Shown here one piece after another: positions 34,092 through 43,550 of a stretch of DNA of 64,000 nt. The notes below the pieces were generated by a model. It worked only from the letters and a program-made list of their open reading frames with translations, had not been told where the DNA came from and ran no database searches. The stretch's first letter is position 1. Each line of letters begins with the position of its first letter. The position numbers and the translations under genes were made by a program. This stretch comes from JADGQN01 sp035315185 (GTDB taxonomy: Bacteria; Desulfobacterota; Syntrophorhabdia; Syntrophorhabdales; WCHB1-27): NCBI GenBank assembly GCA_035315185.1, contig DATFYE010000200.1, positions 1 to 64,000 on the forward strand, in the 5' to 3' direction.

Positions 34092-34120
34092 TTGACAGCA
34101 CCATAAAAAACATGTATTGT
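34092..34120 (+). promoter_or_regulatory. Candidate sigma-70 promoter of the acs operon
   Basis: TTGACA (34092-34097) and TATTGT (34115-34120) are 17 bases apart. Transcription would start near 34127, giving a leader of about 136 bases before acsV. A TGAACTC motif (34122-34128) overlaps the start region and also occurs at 34018-34024 near the IclR start; a TGAACTT variant is at 31232-31238 upstream of fhs. Confidence 0.55.
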
Positions 34121-34151
34121 ATGAACTCGTTTAGAATAGTGAACATAACAG

Positions 34152-34245
34152 GGGTGCGGCTGCGGAACCTTGGGCTGTTGGCCGATCACCAGTCGGGTGG
34201 CCTGGGGAAACTTGTTCCCTCGCGCTGTGGGCACCAACCGCATCC
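34152..34245 (+). promoter_or_regulatory. Candidate structured RNA leader of acsV
   Basis: GGGTGCGG (34152-34159) pairs with CCGCATCC (34238-34245) as a closing stem. Inside lie GGC/GCC plus CACC/GGTG (34180-34202) and GGGAA-ACTTG-TTCCC (34205-34219), giving a multibranched fold. The closing stem ends 17 bases before the acsV start, whose ribosome binding site is weak (TAGG). It matches no riboswitch class I recognise; cobalamin-class boxes are absent. Confidence 0.4.
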
Positions 34246-34262
34246 AGCTAGGTTTGGCTTAA

Positions 34263-36254
34263 ATGGCTAACCAGTGCAAGGTGAGATTTCTTCCGAGCGA
34301 CAGGATATTTGTGACAGAAGAAGGAGAGAGCCTTCTCGAACTTGCCATGAAATCCGGTATCCACATCAATGCGAGCTGCGGTGGGAATGGCGCTTGCGGA
34401 AAGTGTCGGGTAAAGGTCCTAGAGGGTGCTACGCGCTCCGCTCCTCATCCAAAGATTCCCCAATGGGAGTATGATGGCGGGACAAGACTTGCCTGCATGA
34501 CGAGTGCGCTTGGGGATCTGGTCATCGAGATACCCTTCGAGTCACAGATAGACCGTGCAGCGCTCAAGCGGAAAAGAGAAACGTCCCACGTGCTTTCGCC
34601 AGCTGATCTGGACCAGCTTGTGAAGGGCTGGGAAGTCGATCCGGCAGTTTTCAAGAGGTACGTGGAACTGGAGCCGCCGTCGGTTGAGGATAATGTTAAT
34701 GACCTCGGCCGCCTGATAAGAGAGCTACGCAAGAAGCACGAGATTGAGGACGTTTCCGTTGACTTCAGGGTACTAACAAAACTGGCGAAGATCCTGCGGG
34801 AAGCAGGGTGGAAGGTCACACTCACACTCGTTGAAACTCGCCGGGGACTAAAAGTTATTAATGTAGAGCCGGGCAATGTGGAGGACAAGAACTATTCCAT
34901 AGTCATAGATATCGGGACGACGACCGTTTGCGGGCAGCTGCTCGATCTGGCCAACTGCAACGTCCACCGACGAATTGAGGATTCTAATAGCGGGCTCCAG
35001 GCTTGCACTCTTGGAGAAGCCTCTGATTACAATGCGCAGATCAGTTACGGTGAAGATGTCATCACAAGGATTCTGTATGCGCAGAAGCCGGGTGGCTTGA
35101 AGCGGATTCAAGAGGTGGTTGTCGGCACGATCAACGGGCTCATTAAAGAACTCCTCGATATGAGCGGGGTGAGCGTCGAACACGTTTCTCACTTGGTTTT
35201 TGCCGGGAACACAACCATGACGCACCTTGTGCTTGGCCTGGACCCCCGGTACATTATGCTTTCTCCCTATACACCCACTGCCAATTTTATTCCCCCGGTC
35301 AGAGCTATCAATCTCGGCCTCAACTTGCGGGACCACGTGCACATTTATATATTCCCTTGCGTTGCCTCTTACGTGGGTGGTGACATAGTGGCGGGAATTC
35401 TTGGTTCCGGAGTCTTCCAGAGGCCTGACATCACGCTCTTTATGGATATCGGAACAAATGGTGAGCTCGTTGTAGGCAATAAAGACTGGCTCACCTGCGC
35501 GTCATGTTCTGCTGGCCCTGCTTTTGAGGGGGGAGGTATCAAGTTCGGCATGCGTGCCGGCAGAGGGGCCATAGAACAGTTGCGTATTAACCCCACCACC
35601 TTCGAGCCGATGATCCTCACGATTGGCAGAGCGAAGCCTGCTGGCATTTGCGGTTCCGGCCTCATCGATATCGTCTCTGAACTCCTCGAGGCAGGTATCA
35701 TAGATCAAAATGGAAAGTTCGACAGGGATCTTTCCACCAAAAGGGTGAGGGAAGGAGAAAGCGGTTTCGAATATGTTTTGGCCTATGCGCCTGAGACGCA
35801 GATTGGCCGAGACATCGTACTTACAGAGGTTGATCTCGATAATCTCATCAGGGCAAAAGCCGCCATTTACGCCGGATGCAAGGTGTTGCTCGATAACGTG
35901 GGGCTCTCTTTCAACGATGTGAATGCGATTATTATTGCGGGCGGATTCGGCCACTACATCGATGTGGAGAAAGCACAGATGATAGGACTTTTGCCAGACG
36001 CGCCCTCGGAGAAATTTATTTTTGTGGGGAACGGTTCACTTCTCGGGGCGAGGCTCCTCTCCTTTTCGAGACAACTCTTAAGAGAAACAGAGAGGATAGC
36101 GCGAACCATGACAAACGTAGAACTTTCGAACAGCCCGAAGTTCATGGACGAATTTATCGCGGCAATGTTTCTGCCGCATACTGACCAGAAAGCATTTCCT
36201 GCAGTGATAGAACAGCTAAGGGCAGCAAAGGAGATGGTGCCCGCTGATGCCTAA
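34263..36254 (+). CDS. acsV: Corrinoid protein reductive activator (RACo)
   Basis: A 663-residue ATP-dependent activator that re-reduces the inactive Co(II) form of the corrinoid iron-sulfur protein. The N-terminal ferredoxin-like domain binds a [2Fe-2S] cluster through Cys39, Cys45, Cys48 and Cys78. A linker and middle domain follow. The C-terminal ASKHA ATPase has IDIGTTTVCGQLLDL, TLFMDIGTNGELVV, a PAFEGGGI segment and IIAGGFGHYI. It heads the acs operon and overlaps cooC by eight bases. No other start with a better ribosome binding site is seen. Confidence 0.93.
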   Translation: MANQCKVRFLPSDRIFVTEEGESLLELAMKSGIHINASCGGNGACGKCRVKVLEGATRSAPHPKIPQWEYDGGTRLACMTSALGDLVIEIPFESQIDRAALKRKRETSHVLSPADLDQLVKGWEVDPAVFKRYVELEPPSVEDNVNDLGRLIRELRKKHEIEDVSVDFRVLTKLAKILREAGWKVTLTLVETRRGLKVINVEPGNVEDKNYSIVIDIGTTTVCGQLLDLANCNVHRRIEDSNSGLQACTLGEASDYNAQISYGEDVITRILYAQKPGGLKRIQEVVVGTINGLIKELLDMSGVSVEHVSHLVFAGNTTMTHLVLGLDPRYIMLSPYTPTANFIPPVRAINLGLNLRDHVHIYIFPCVASYVGGDIVAGILGSGVFQRPDITLFMDIGTNGELVVGNKDWLTCASCSAGPAFEGGGIKFGMRAGRGAIEQLRINPTTFEPMILTIGRAKPAGICGSGLIDIVSELLEAGIIDQNGKFDRDLSTKRVREGESGFEYVLAYAPETQIGRDIVLTEVDLDNLIRAKAAIYAGCKVLLDNVGLSFNDVNAIIIAGGFGHYIDVEKAQMIGLLPDAPSEKFIFVGNGSLLGARLLSFSRQLLRETERIARTMTNVELSNSPKFMDEFIAAMFLPHTDQKAFPAVIEQLRAAKEMVPADA

Positions 36255-37005
36255 AGTGTGTGCGTTTGCTGGAAAAGGAGGCGTGGGCAAGACCACGATA
36301 AGCGGCATGCTTGTCAGGTACCTCGTTGAGGAGGCTGAGGAAGCGCCAATACTTGCGGTTGATGCTGACCCCAACTCCAACCTCAACGAGATTCTGGGGA
36401 CAGAGGTAAATGTAACGATTGGCGATGCTAGGGAGCTGCTGAAGACCGACGTACCGGTGGGAATGGATAAAGAGAGCTGGATGGAGATGAAGATACACCA
36501 AGCGATCATCGAGAGCAAGGGGTTTGATTTGCTGGTGATGGGAAGGCCAGAAGGCACGGGCTGTTATTGCGCTGCAAACAGTCTCGCAAAAAAACATATA
36601 GACCTTCTGAAAGATAACTATGCGTATGTTGTGGTCGACAACGAAGCCGGCATGGAACACATGAGCAGACTCGTAACAACGGACGTAGATCACCTCTACG
36701 TTATTTCCGATGCTTCAGCCCGTGGTCTTCTAACCGCCAAAAGGATCCTTGAGTTGGTGGGAGAGCTCAACCTGAACATCTCACATACGCACGCTATTAT
36801 CAACCGGTTTCAGGATGACGATAGGCTCGGCCTGGCGCAGCTGGCAGACGAAAAGGGCATACACGTAGCGGGCGTAATACGTTACGATCGGACAATCGTT
36901 GAGGGAGATGTGCGGGGCTACTCGGTCTTCTCTCTGAATGGGAAGTCGGTGGCCTTGCAGGATGCTTACAGAGTCTTCGAGAAAACTTTATGGGGAAAGG
37001 AGTAG
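36247..37005 (+). CDS. cooC: CO dehydrogenase nickel-insertion ATPase CooC/AcsF
   Basis: A 252-residue MinD-like P-loop ATPase. The deviant Walker A is GKGGVGKTT at residues 9-17. The Cys-X-Cys motif (Cys106, Cys108 in GTGCYCAAN) is the metal-binding pair of CooC proteins. It supports nickel insertion into CO dehydrogenase/acetyl-CoA synthase. It overlaps acsV and lies five bases before folD. Confidence 0.93.
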   Translation: MPKVCAFAGKGGVGKTTISGMLVRYLVEEAEEAPILAVDADPNSNLNEILGTEVNVTIGDARELLKTDVPVGMDKESWMEMKIHQAIIESKGFDLLVMGRPEGTGCYCAANSLAKKHIDLLKDNYAYVVVDNEAGMEHMSRLVTTDVDHLYVISDASARGLLTAKRILELVGELNLNISHTHAIINRFQDDDRLGLAQLADEKGIHVAGVIRYDRTIVEGDVRGYSVFSLNGKSVALQDAYRVFEKTLWGKE

Positions 37006-37010
37006 GGACA

Positions 37011-37898
37011 ATGGCAGCGAAGATCATTAGCGGAACGCAGATAGCAGCAGAGATAAGGGAGGAAATAAAGCAGGAAACGGCCACTCTCAAGGAGAAATCA
37101 GGCGTCGTCCCCGGGCTTGTTACGATTCTGGTCGGCCAGAACCCGGCATCGGTCAGCTACGTGACGGCAAAAGGCAAGACCGCAAAAGAGCTTGGATTCT
37201 TCTCCATCCAGGACGACCAGCCGGAGAATCTGGCGGAAGAGGTACTCCTTGGCTTGATCGACAAGTATAACAAGGACCAGAAGATCCATGGCATCCTGGT
37301 TCAGCTACCTCTGCCCAAACACATCAATGAGACTAAGGTGCTCTATGCAATTGATCCCAACAAAGACGTTGATGCGTTCCATCCGGTGAATGTGGGTAAG
37401 CTCGTTATCGGCGAGGCGAACTTCTATCCTTGCACACCATACGGTATTCAGCAACTGCTGATCCGGAGCGGTGTCAAGACGGAAGGTGCGGAAGTGGTCG
37501 TTGTGGGCAGGAGCAATATTGTGGGAAAGCCGATTGCAAACATGATGCTTCAGAAGGCAAAGGGCGCAAACTCCACAGTGACAATCTGCCACACAGCAAC
37601 GAAGGATATGGCGTTCCATACCAAGAGGGCTGACATTCTTATTGTGGCGGCGGGCCGTCCCAAGGCGATCACCGCGGACATGGTCAAAGAAGGTGTTGTC
37701 GTGATCGATGTGGGCGTTAACCGAATAGGCATGACTCCGGAAGGCAAGGCGAAGCTCGCAGGCGATGTTGATTTCGAAGGCATCAAAGAGAAGGCTGCAG
37801 CTATAACGCCTGTACCGGGCGGGGTTGGCCCTATGACAATTACGATGCTTATGCTCAATACGCTGAAAGCGGCCAAGGTGGCGGCCAAGATCGCATGA
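37011..37898 (+). CDS. folD: Bifunctional methylene-THF dehydrogenase/methenyl-THF cyclohydrolase
   Basis: A 295-residue FolD. The catalytic Tyr and Lys are in VSYVTAKGKTAKELG (around residues 47-57). GILVQLPLPKHINE and the Rossmann segment VVGRSNIVGKPIANMML followed by PVPGGVGPMTITML are family signatures. It converts 10-formyl-THF to methylene-THF in two steps after Fhs. The ATG at 37011 follows GGAAAGGAG; an in-frame ATG at 36990 would overlap cooC and add residues unlike FolD. Confidence 0.97.
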   Translation: MAAKIISGTQIAAEIREEIKQETATLKEKSGVVPGLVTILVGQNPASVSYVTAKGKTAKELGFFSIQDDQPENLAEEVLLGLIDKYNKDQKIHGILVQLPLPKHINETKVLYAIDPNKDVDAFHPVNVGKLVIGEANFYPCTPYGIQQLLIRSGVKTEGAEVVVVGRSNIVGKPIANMMLQKAKGANSTVTICHTATKDMAFHTKRADILIVAAGRPKAITADMVKEGVVVIDVGVNRIGMTPEGKAKLAGDVDFEGIKEKAAAITPVPGGVGPMTITMLMLNTLKAAKVAAKIA

Positions 37899-37990
37899 GC
37901 AGGGCACCGAGCACATACAGGATGAGTTCGTTTGAAAAAAGGAATATGTCACTTCAATCAAGAGCAGCTTTGATTCCATAAGGAGGGACC

Positions 37991-38206
37991 ATGGGCGAGT
38001 ACACGTACGAAGAAAAAGAGTCATTTGACGGCAAGAAGGTTAAGGTGCTCGGGCCGACGTATGAGGAGGGCAAGCCGGACGCAAAGAATGACTGGAAGGA
38101 GGAGTTGGGGTCGGCGCAGGATCGACTCAACTATCTGAAGGCGGCGCTCCGTTACTGGTACAGCAAAGATTGGTTCGGTAGTGAAAAGAGAAAACAAGAG
38201 GCGTAG
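37991..38206 (+). CDS. Small unknown protein in the acs operon
   Basis: A 71-residue, highly charged protein (MGEYTYEEKESFDGKKVKVLG at the start; RLNYLKAALRYWYSKDWFG near the end). It is preceded by AAGGAGGGACC, an excellent ribosome binding site, and lies 15 bases before acsD on the same strand. The aromatic C-terminal half suggests a protein-protein interface. It has no Cys and no membrane span. The family is not recognised. Confidence 0.75.
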   Translation: MGEYTYEEKESFDGKKVKVLGPTYEEGKPDAKNDWKEELGSAQDRLNYLKAALRYWYSKDWFGSEKRKQEA

Positions 38207-38221
38207 AAAGGGGGTATTCCA

Positions 38222-39166
38222 ATGGCTTTTCAAATTCCAAAGATCACGTACACAGGCAAGATACGGGAGGTCACCGTAGGCGCTGGACCTCAAGCAATCA
38301 AGGTAGGAGGCGAAAGCTGTTATCCTTTCCACCTCTTCGAGGGCGAGATGCCAAACCCCCCACGAGTTGCGTTTGAAGTGTGGGACTACGAACCGGAGGA
38401 TTGGCAGGCATGGGCCACTGAGCCTTACAAGGACGTAATACGGGATCCTGTGGCCTGGGCAAAAAAATCGCAGGATGCGTACGGCGCTGAGCTGGTAGCC
38501 CTTCTTCTCAAGAGCGCTGATCCGAATGGTATGAACAGGGACGTGGAAGAGGCGGTGAAAGTTGTAAAGAGTGTCGCAGATGCGTTAACCGTGCCTCTGC
38601 TCGTCTGGGGCTGCGGCAATGACGAGAAGGACGCTCAGCTTTTGCGGAGAGTAGCGGAGGTTTGTGAGGGCAAGAACGTGGCTGTTGGACCGGTAGTTGA
38701 AAAGAACTATAAGCAGGTTGGCGCGATGGCCATTGGTTATAAGCAGGTCGTTATGGCGTCCACTCCTATAGATGTCAACCTGGCAAAACAGCTCAATATC
38801 CTTCTCGGTAACCTTGGTATGCCTGAAGAAAAAATGATGATCGACCCTACGGTGGGTGGCTTGGGTTATGGCCTCGAGTACGGATACTCGGTAATGGAAC
38901 GGGACCGCATGGCAGCGCTGACTCAGGAGGATGTGAAGCTTCAGTTCCCGTTGATATGCAACATGGCCCACGAGGTGTGGAAGACCAAAGAGACAAAGAT
39001 ACCAAAAGGGGAAAACCCCAAACTGGGCGATGAAAAGAAACGGTCTATCCTGATGGAGGCGGTCACTGCAATGTCATTTCTTGTTGCGGGTGCGGATATT
39101 CTGATAATGAGACATCCCGACGCCATCACCTTGGTGCGGGACATGATTAAAGAGTTAACAAATTAG
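38222..39166 (+). CDS. acsD: Corrinoid iron-sulfur protein, small subunit
   Basis: A 314-residue TIM-barrel subunit (CdhD/AcsD). It starts MAFQIPKITYTGKIREV and contains VGGESCYPFHLFEGEMPN, PLLVWGCGNDEKDAQLL and MIDPTVGGLGYGLEYGYSVMER, all typical. With AcsC it carries the methylated cobalamin that feeds acetyl-CoA synthase. It follows the small unknown and is eight bases before cooS. Confidence 0.96.
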   Translation: MAFQIPKITYTGKIREVTVGAGPQAIKVGGESCYPFHLFEGEMPNPPRVAFEVWDYEPEDWQAWATEPYKDVIRDPVAWAKKSQDAYGAELVALLLKSADPNGMNRDVEEAVKVVKSVADALTVPLLVWGCGNDEKDAQLLRRVAEVCEGKNVAVGPVVEKNYKQVGAMAIGYKQVVMASTPIDVNLAKQLNILLGNLGMPEEKMMIDPTVGGLGYGLEYGYSVMERDRMAALTQEDVKLQFPLICNMAHEVWKTKETKIPKGENPKLGDEKKRSILMEAVTAMSFLVAGADILIMRHPDAITLVRDMIKELTN

Positions 39167-39174
39167 GGGGATTT

Positions 39175-41136
39175 ATGGCAGACGAAAAAGGTAAAGAGAA
39201 AGTCAGAAGTATCGATAATGCAGCAATTACCCTCATAGACAAGGCCCAGAAAGAGAACGTAAGCACCGTCTTTTTCAGGGCTGATGAGCTGAAGCCCTGC
39301 CCGATAGGCGTAGAGGAGAGTTGCTGTAAGATCTGCGCGATGGGACCGTGCAGGCTTCCCAGACCAAAGAAGGCCGGCGAAGAAAAGGATCGGGCCGGGG
39401 TCTGCGGAGCGACCATCGAGACGATTGTCGCGCGGAATTTCGCCCGTAAGATCGCAGCGGGAACCGCGTCCCACTCGGACCATGCACGAGAAGTCACGGA
39501 GACCTTTCTGAAAGCGGCTCAGGATGAGGCCCAGGGTTTTGCCATCAAGGACGAGGTAAAGCTTCTGGAAGTGGCGCTCGATTACGGGATCGAGGTCGAG
39601 GGAAAGGAGCCGAAGCAAATAGCGATCGAAATCGGCAAGAAGGCGCTCGAACAGTTCGGACAGCAGGAGGGAGAGCTCGTATATATCAAGAAGGCGCCGC
39701 TGAAGAGGCAGGAGATCTGGAGAAAGCTCGGTGTCGTTCCTAGAGGCATTGACCGGGAAGTCGTGGAGACCATGCACAGGACCCACATGGGCGTGGACCA
39801 GGACTACAAGCACCTCATGCTGCAGGCAACGCGCACGGCCCTGGCTGACGGCTGGGGTGGCTCCATGATATCGACGGACCTGCAGGACATCATGTTCGGC
39901 ACGCCTGTGCCCATTCTTGGCACGTTTAACACGGGTGTCTTCAAGGAAGACCAGGTGAACATCGTGGTCCACGGCCATGAGCCGTTCTTGCCTGAACTCC
40001 TGGTAACGGCAAGCCATGACCCGGAGATGAAGGCGCTTGCCGAGAAGGTCGGCGCGAAGGGCATCAACCTGACCGGTATGTGCTGCTCAGCCAACGAAGT
40101 GCTTATGCGCCACGGCATCCCCTGCGCCGGGAACTTCCTGCAGCAGGAATTGGCTTTGGTGACCGGCGCCGTAGAGTTGATGACGGTCGACGTGCAGTGC
40201 CAGATGCAGGGCCTCCAGGACGTGTCAGAATGCTACCACACCAAGCTCGTGACCACGTCTGACCGCGCGAAGATTGAAGGGGCAATCCACATGGAGTTCC
40301 ACCCCGAGCACGGCCTCGACACCGCAAAGAAGATCCTCCGGATGGCCATAGAGAATTACCCGAACAGGCGCCACGCCGTTTACATCCCTGCTGAGTCGCA
40401 GGACGCGGTGGTCGGCTTCAGTCACGAAACGATAAACTACCTGCTCGGTGGACTCTTCCGGGCAAGCTACAAACCGCTCAATGACAATATCATCAACGGC
40501 AGGATCAGGGGCGTTGCCGGCGTGGTTGGTTGCAACAACGTGCGGACGATCCATGATTCGGCCCACATCGCCATGGTAAAAGAGCTGATCAAGAACGACG
40601 TTATCGTACTGACCACGGGCTGCGCAGCCATGGCATGCGGCAAGGCAGGGCTCCTCACACCCGAGGCGGCTCGGCTCTATGCCGGAGCAGGGCTCGCGGA
40701 GGTCTGTGAGGCAGTAGGTATCCCGCCGGTGCTCCACATGGGCGCATGCGTGGACAATTCGAGAATCCTTGTTGCCGCTACAGCGCTGGTGAAGGAAGGC
40801 GGCCTGGGTGATGACATCAGCGATCTTCCTGCAGCGGGGGCAGCGCCTGAGTGGATGAGCGAGAAAGCTCTTGCGATCGGCCAGTACTTCGTGGCTTCCG
40901 GTGTCTTCACCATCTTCGGCACGACGTGGCCCACCCTGGGCAGCGAGAAAGTGACGAAACACCTGTTCGAGGAGCATGAGGATCTGTACAAAGGCATGTG
41001 GGCGTTCGAGCCTGATCCTATCAAGGCGGCGGGCATGATGATCGCGCACATCGACAAGAAAAGAAAGGCGTTGGGACTCGACAAAGCAAGAGAAAGAGTT
41101 CTGTTCGATATGGCTATGAGAAGGGCCTTAGACTAA
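39175..41136 (+). CDS. cooS: Carbon monoxide dehydrogenase, catalytic subunit
   Basis: A 653-residue Ni-Fe-S CO dehydrogenase (CooS/AcsA). The N-terminal cysteines for the D and B clusters are in CCKICAMGPCRLP and RAGVCGAT. C-cluster segments are GMCCSANEVLMRHGIPCAGNF, VVGCNNVRTIHDSAH, TTGCAAMACGKAGL and MGACVDNSRI. It reduces CO2 to CO for acetyl-CoA synthesis, or works in reverse. It is followed by acsB 15 bases on, forming the bifunctional complex. Length fits bacterial CooS. Confidence 0.97.
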   Translation: MADEKGKEKVRSIDNAAITLIDKAQKENVSTVFFRADELKPCPIGVEESCCKICAMGPCRLPRPKKAGEEKDRAGVCGATIETIVARNFARKIAAGTASHSDHAREVTETFLKAAQDEAQGFAIKDEVKLLEVALDYGIEVEGKEPKQIAIEIGKKALEQFGQQEGELVYIKKAPLKRQEIWRKLGVVPRGIDREVVETMHRTHMGVDQDYKHLMLQATRTALADGWGGSMISTDLQDIMFGTPVPILGTFNTGVFKEDQVNIVVHGHEPFLPELLVTASHDPEMKALAEKVGAKGINLTGMCCSANEVLMRHGIPCAGNFLQQELALVTGAVELMTVDVQCQMQGLQDVSECYHTKLVTTSDRAKIEGAIHMEFHPEHGLDTAKKILRMAIENYPNRRHAVYIPAESQDAVVGFSHETINYLLGGLFRASYKPLNDNIINGRIRGVAGVVGCNNVRTIHDSAHIAMVKELIKNDVIVLTTGCAAMACGKAGLLTPEAARLYAGAGLAEVCEAVGIPPVLHMGACVDNSRILVAATALVKEGGLGDDISDLPAAGAAPEWMSEKALAIGQYFVASGVFTIFGTTWPTLGSEKVTKHLFEEHEDLYKGMWAFEPDPIKAAGMMIAHIDKKRKALGLDKARERVLFDMAMRRALD

Positions 41137-41151
41137 ACAAGGAGGCAGAGC

Positions 41152-43356
41152 ATGTCAAAGATAATAGCATCAGCAGCCATCAGAGGCGCTCACAAGATTT
41201 TCAACATGGTGGAGGCAAAGTATAAAGAGGTTCTCGGGAAATACGGGCCGGACCAGGAGATCGGCTTTCCCAATACCGCGTATTATCTTCCGATCATATA
41301 TGCCATGACAGGTATTGGGGTGTCGAAGCTGGGAGAGTTTGACAAAATCCTGAACATCTCCCGGAAACTTATACCCCCGCCCGTCAGGGAGAAGACGCCT
41401 TTGCCGTACCTGGCTCCAACATTGGACGCCGGTATGGCAACGTTCTTTGTCGAAGAGTTGTACGAAGCTATGCGGTACTTGGAAAATCCCAACTGTTATG
41501 TGACGGGCGAAGACCCGACGGATGGGAACATCTGGCTCGGCGCAGCGAGCGATCTGATTTTCAGGAAGAGGGGCGTCGAGTTCGTGGATGGCACAGCCCC
41601 AGGTTTTGCTGCGATAGTGGGGGCAGCACCCGACGCCAAGACAGCAGCGAAGATCGCGCTCGAATTGCAGGAGAAGAATCTTTATGTGTTCATGTGCGCC
41701 GAGAATGGCGGCAAGCGCTTTTCGGAACAGCTCGTTGAAGCCGGCGTGCAGGTCGGATGGCCCACGAGGCTTGTATCTTTTGGTCCTGACATATACCAGG
41801 CTGTTTTTGCCATCGGCTTTGCCTGCCGCGTAGCCATGGCTTTCGGCGGCGTGAAGCCCGGAGATTTCAGAAAGAATCTGATCTACAACAAGGACCGGAC
41901 GTATGCGTTCGTGATGGCTCTTGGCGATGTCACCGACGAATGGTATGCCAACGCAGCAGGCTGTATCAATTGGGGCTTCCCTGCGATCGCTGATACGCCG
42001 ATCCCCGAAGTGCTTCCCACAGGCATCTGCACATATGAACACGTCGTCTCGAATATTCCGCATGACAACATCGTGCAGAAGGCCGTCGAGGTGAGGGGCT
42101 TGAAGGTGCAAGTTGCCAAGGTCCCGGTGCCTGTCTCTTACGGGCCCGCTTTTGAGGGCGAACGCGTAAGGGGTGAAGATATCTACCTCGAGATGGGTGG
42201 TGGGAAAACGACTGCCGTCGAGTGGACGACCACCAAGCGGATGGAAGAGGTTGAAGATGGAAGGGTGCAGGTGGTCGGCCCTGATGTTGGTGATGTGCAG
42301 GCAGGTACGCGACTCCACTTCGCCATGGTGGCTGAGGTTGCGGGCCGTAACTTCCAGGAAGATTTCGAGCCTATCTTAGAGCGCCAGAACCACCACCTGA
42401 TCAACCAGGCCCAAGGCATCATGCACATCGGCCAGCGGGACATAGCCTGGATACGTGTTTCGAAACAGGCGGTTGAAAAGGGATTCAAACTGGAGCACAT
42501 AGGCAAGATCATCCACGCCAAGTATCACCAGGATTTTGGCGCAATATTCGATAAGGTCCAGGTGAAAATTTATACGGATGAGCCCAAGGTACGCGAGGTC
42601 CTGGGGCAAGCCAGAGCGTCTTATAACCACCGTGACGCAAGAGTAGAAAACATGACGGATGAATCGGTCGATACGTTCTATTCCTGCACGCTCTGCCAGT
42701 CCTTCGCGCCGAACCATGTCTGTGTCGTGGCCCCTGAGCGGACGGGTCTCTGTGGTGCGTATAACTGGCTTGACTGCCGCGCATCAAACGAGATCAATCC
42801 GGAAGGCCCGAACCAGCCCATCAAGAAGGGCGAAGTTCTCGACGCACGTTACGGCCAGTTCAAGGGTGCCAACGACTTTGTTTTCAAAGCATCCAGGCAG
42901 AAGGTTCAGAATGTGAGTTTTTACAGCCTCATGGTCGACCCGATGACCACGTGCGGGTGCTGCGAATGCATCGCAGCAGTATTGCCCATGGCTAACGGCA
43001 TCATGACCGTTGACCGTGACTACACCGGTATGACACCGTGCGGGATGAAGTTTACGACGCTGGCTGGCTCTGTTGGCGGCGGCGCCCAGTCTCCCGGCTT
43101 CCTCGGGCACAGCAAGTACAACATTACGCAGAGGAAGTTCCTGACCGGTGATGGTGGTCTGGCCCGTATGGTCTGGATGCCCAAGAGACTGAAGGAGGAG
43201 TTACATGACCGCCTGGTAAAAAGGGCAGAGGAGCTGGGCGTACCCGGCCTGATAGATATGATTGCTGACGAAACCGTAGCAACGACCGAAGACGAAGTGG
43301 TGGCCTACCTCACGGAAAAGGGCCATCCGGCGCTGACGATGGAATCGATTCTATAG
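41152..43356 (+). CDS. acsB: Acetyl-CoA synthase (CODH/ACS alpha/beta subunit)
   Basis: A 734-residue acetyl-CoA synthase with the bacterial three-domain layout, including the N-terminal domain that contacts CO dehydrogenase (absent from archaeal CdhC). A-cluster ligands are visible in SCTLCQSFAPNHVC, RTGLCGAYNW and the Cys-Gly-Cys centre of TTCGCCECIAAV. GGGAQSPGFLGHSKYNIT is characteristic. It condenses CO, a methyl group from the corrinoid protein and CoA. A cobalamin riboswitch follows before acsC. Confidence 0.97.
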   Translation: MSKIIASAAIRGAHKIFNMVEAKYKEVLGKYGPDQEIGFPNTAYYLPIIYAMTGIGVSKLGEFDKILNISRKLIPPPVREKTPLPYLAPTLDAGMATFFVEELYEAMRYLENPNCYVTGEDPTDGNIWLGAASDLIFRKRGVEFVDGTAPGFAAIVGAAPDAKTAAKIALELQEKNLYVFMCAENGGKRFSEQLVEAGVQVGWPTRLVSFGPDIYQAVFAIGFACRVAMAFGGVKPGDFRKNLIYNKDRTYAFVMALGDVTDEWYANAAGCINWGFPAIADTPIPEVLPTGICTYEHVVSNIPHDNIVQKAVEVRGLKVQVAKVPVPVSYGPAFEGERVRGEDIYLEMGGGKTTAVEWTTTKRMEEVEDGRVQVVGPDVGDVQAGTRLHFAMVAEVAGRNFQEDFEPILERQNHHLINQAQGIMHIGQRDIAWIRVSKQAVEKGFKLEHIGKIIHAKYHQDFGAIFDKVQVKIYTDEPKVREVLGQARASYNHRDARVENMTDESVDTFYSCTLCQSFAPNHVCVVAPERTGLCGAYNWLDCRASNEINPEGPNQPIKKGEVLDARYGQFKGANDFVFKASRQKVQNVSFYSLMVDPMTTCGCCECIAAVLPMANGIMTVDRDYTGMTPCGMKFTTLAGSVGGGAQSPGFLGHSKYNITQRKFLTGDGGLARMVWMPKRLKEELHDRLVKRAEELGVPGLIDMIADETVATTEDEVVAYLTEKGHPALTMESIL

Positions 43357-43361
43357 GAAGG

Positions 43362-43525
43362 AGGCGACAGGTAGCGGCAACGCTTTAAAAGGGAAGATGG
43401 TGTAATACCATCGCGGACCCGCCGCTGTGAGGGGGGACGAGAGCTCGATGAAACCACTGGGGATGCCCGGGAAGGGAGAGCTTGAGGATGAGCCCCGAGC
43501 CAGAAGACCTGCCTGAAGCCGTGCG
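43362..43525 (+). promoter_or_regulatory. Cobalamin riboswitch
   Basis: Conserved blocks occur in the right order: AAAAGGGAA (43387-43395), GTGTAATACC, GCGGACCCGCCGCTGTGA (43413-43430), GGGGGACGA, ACCACTGGG, GGGAAGGGAGAG, GGATGAGCCCCGAGCCAGAAG and GACCTGCCT (the B12 box, ending near 43514). This is a standard adenosylcobalamin-type aptamer. It lies between acsB and acsC, so it would control acsC and downstream genes separately from acsB. The exact limits are estimates. Confidence 0.96.
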
Positions 43526-43550
43526 TATAGATTCTCCTCGAGGTTGGGAG

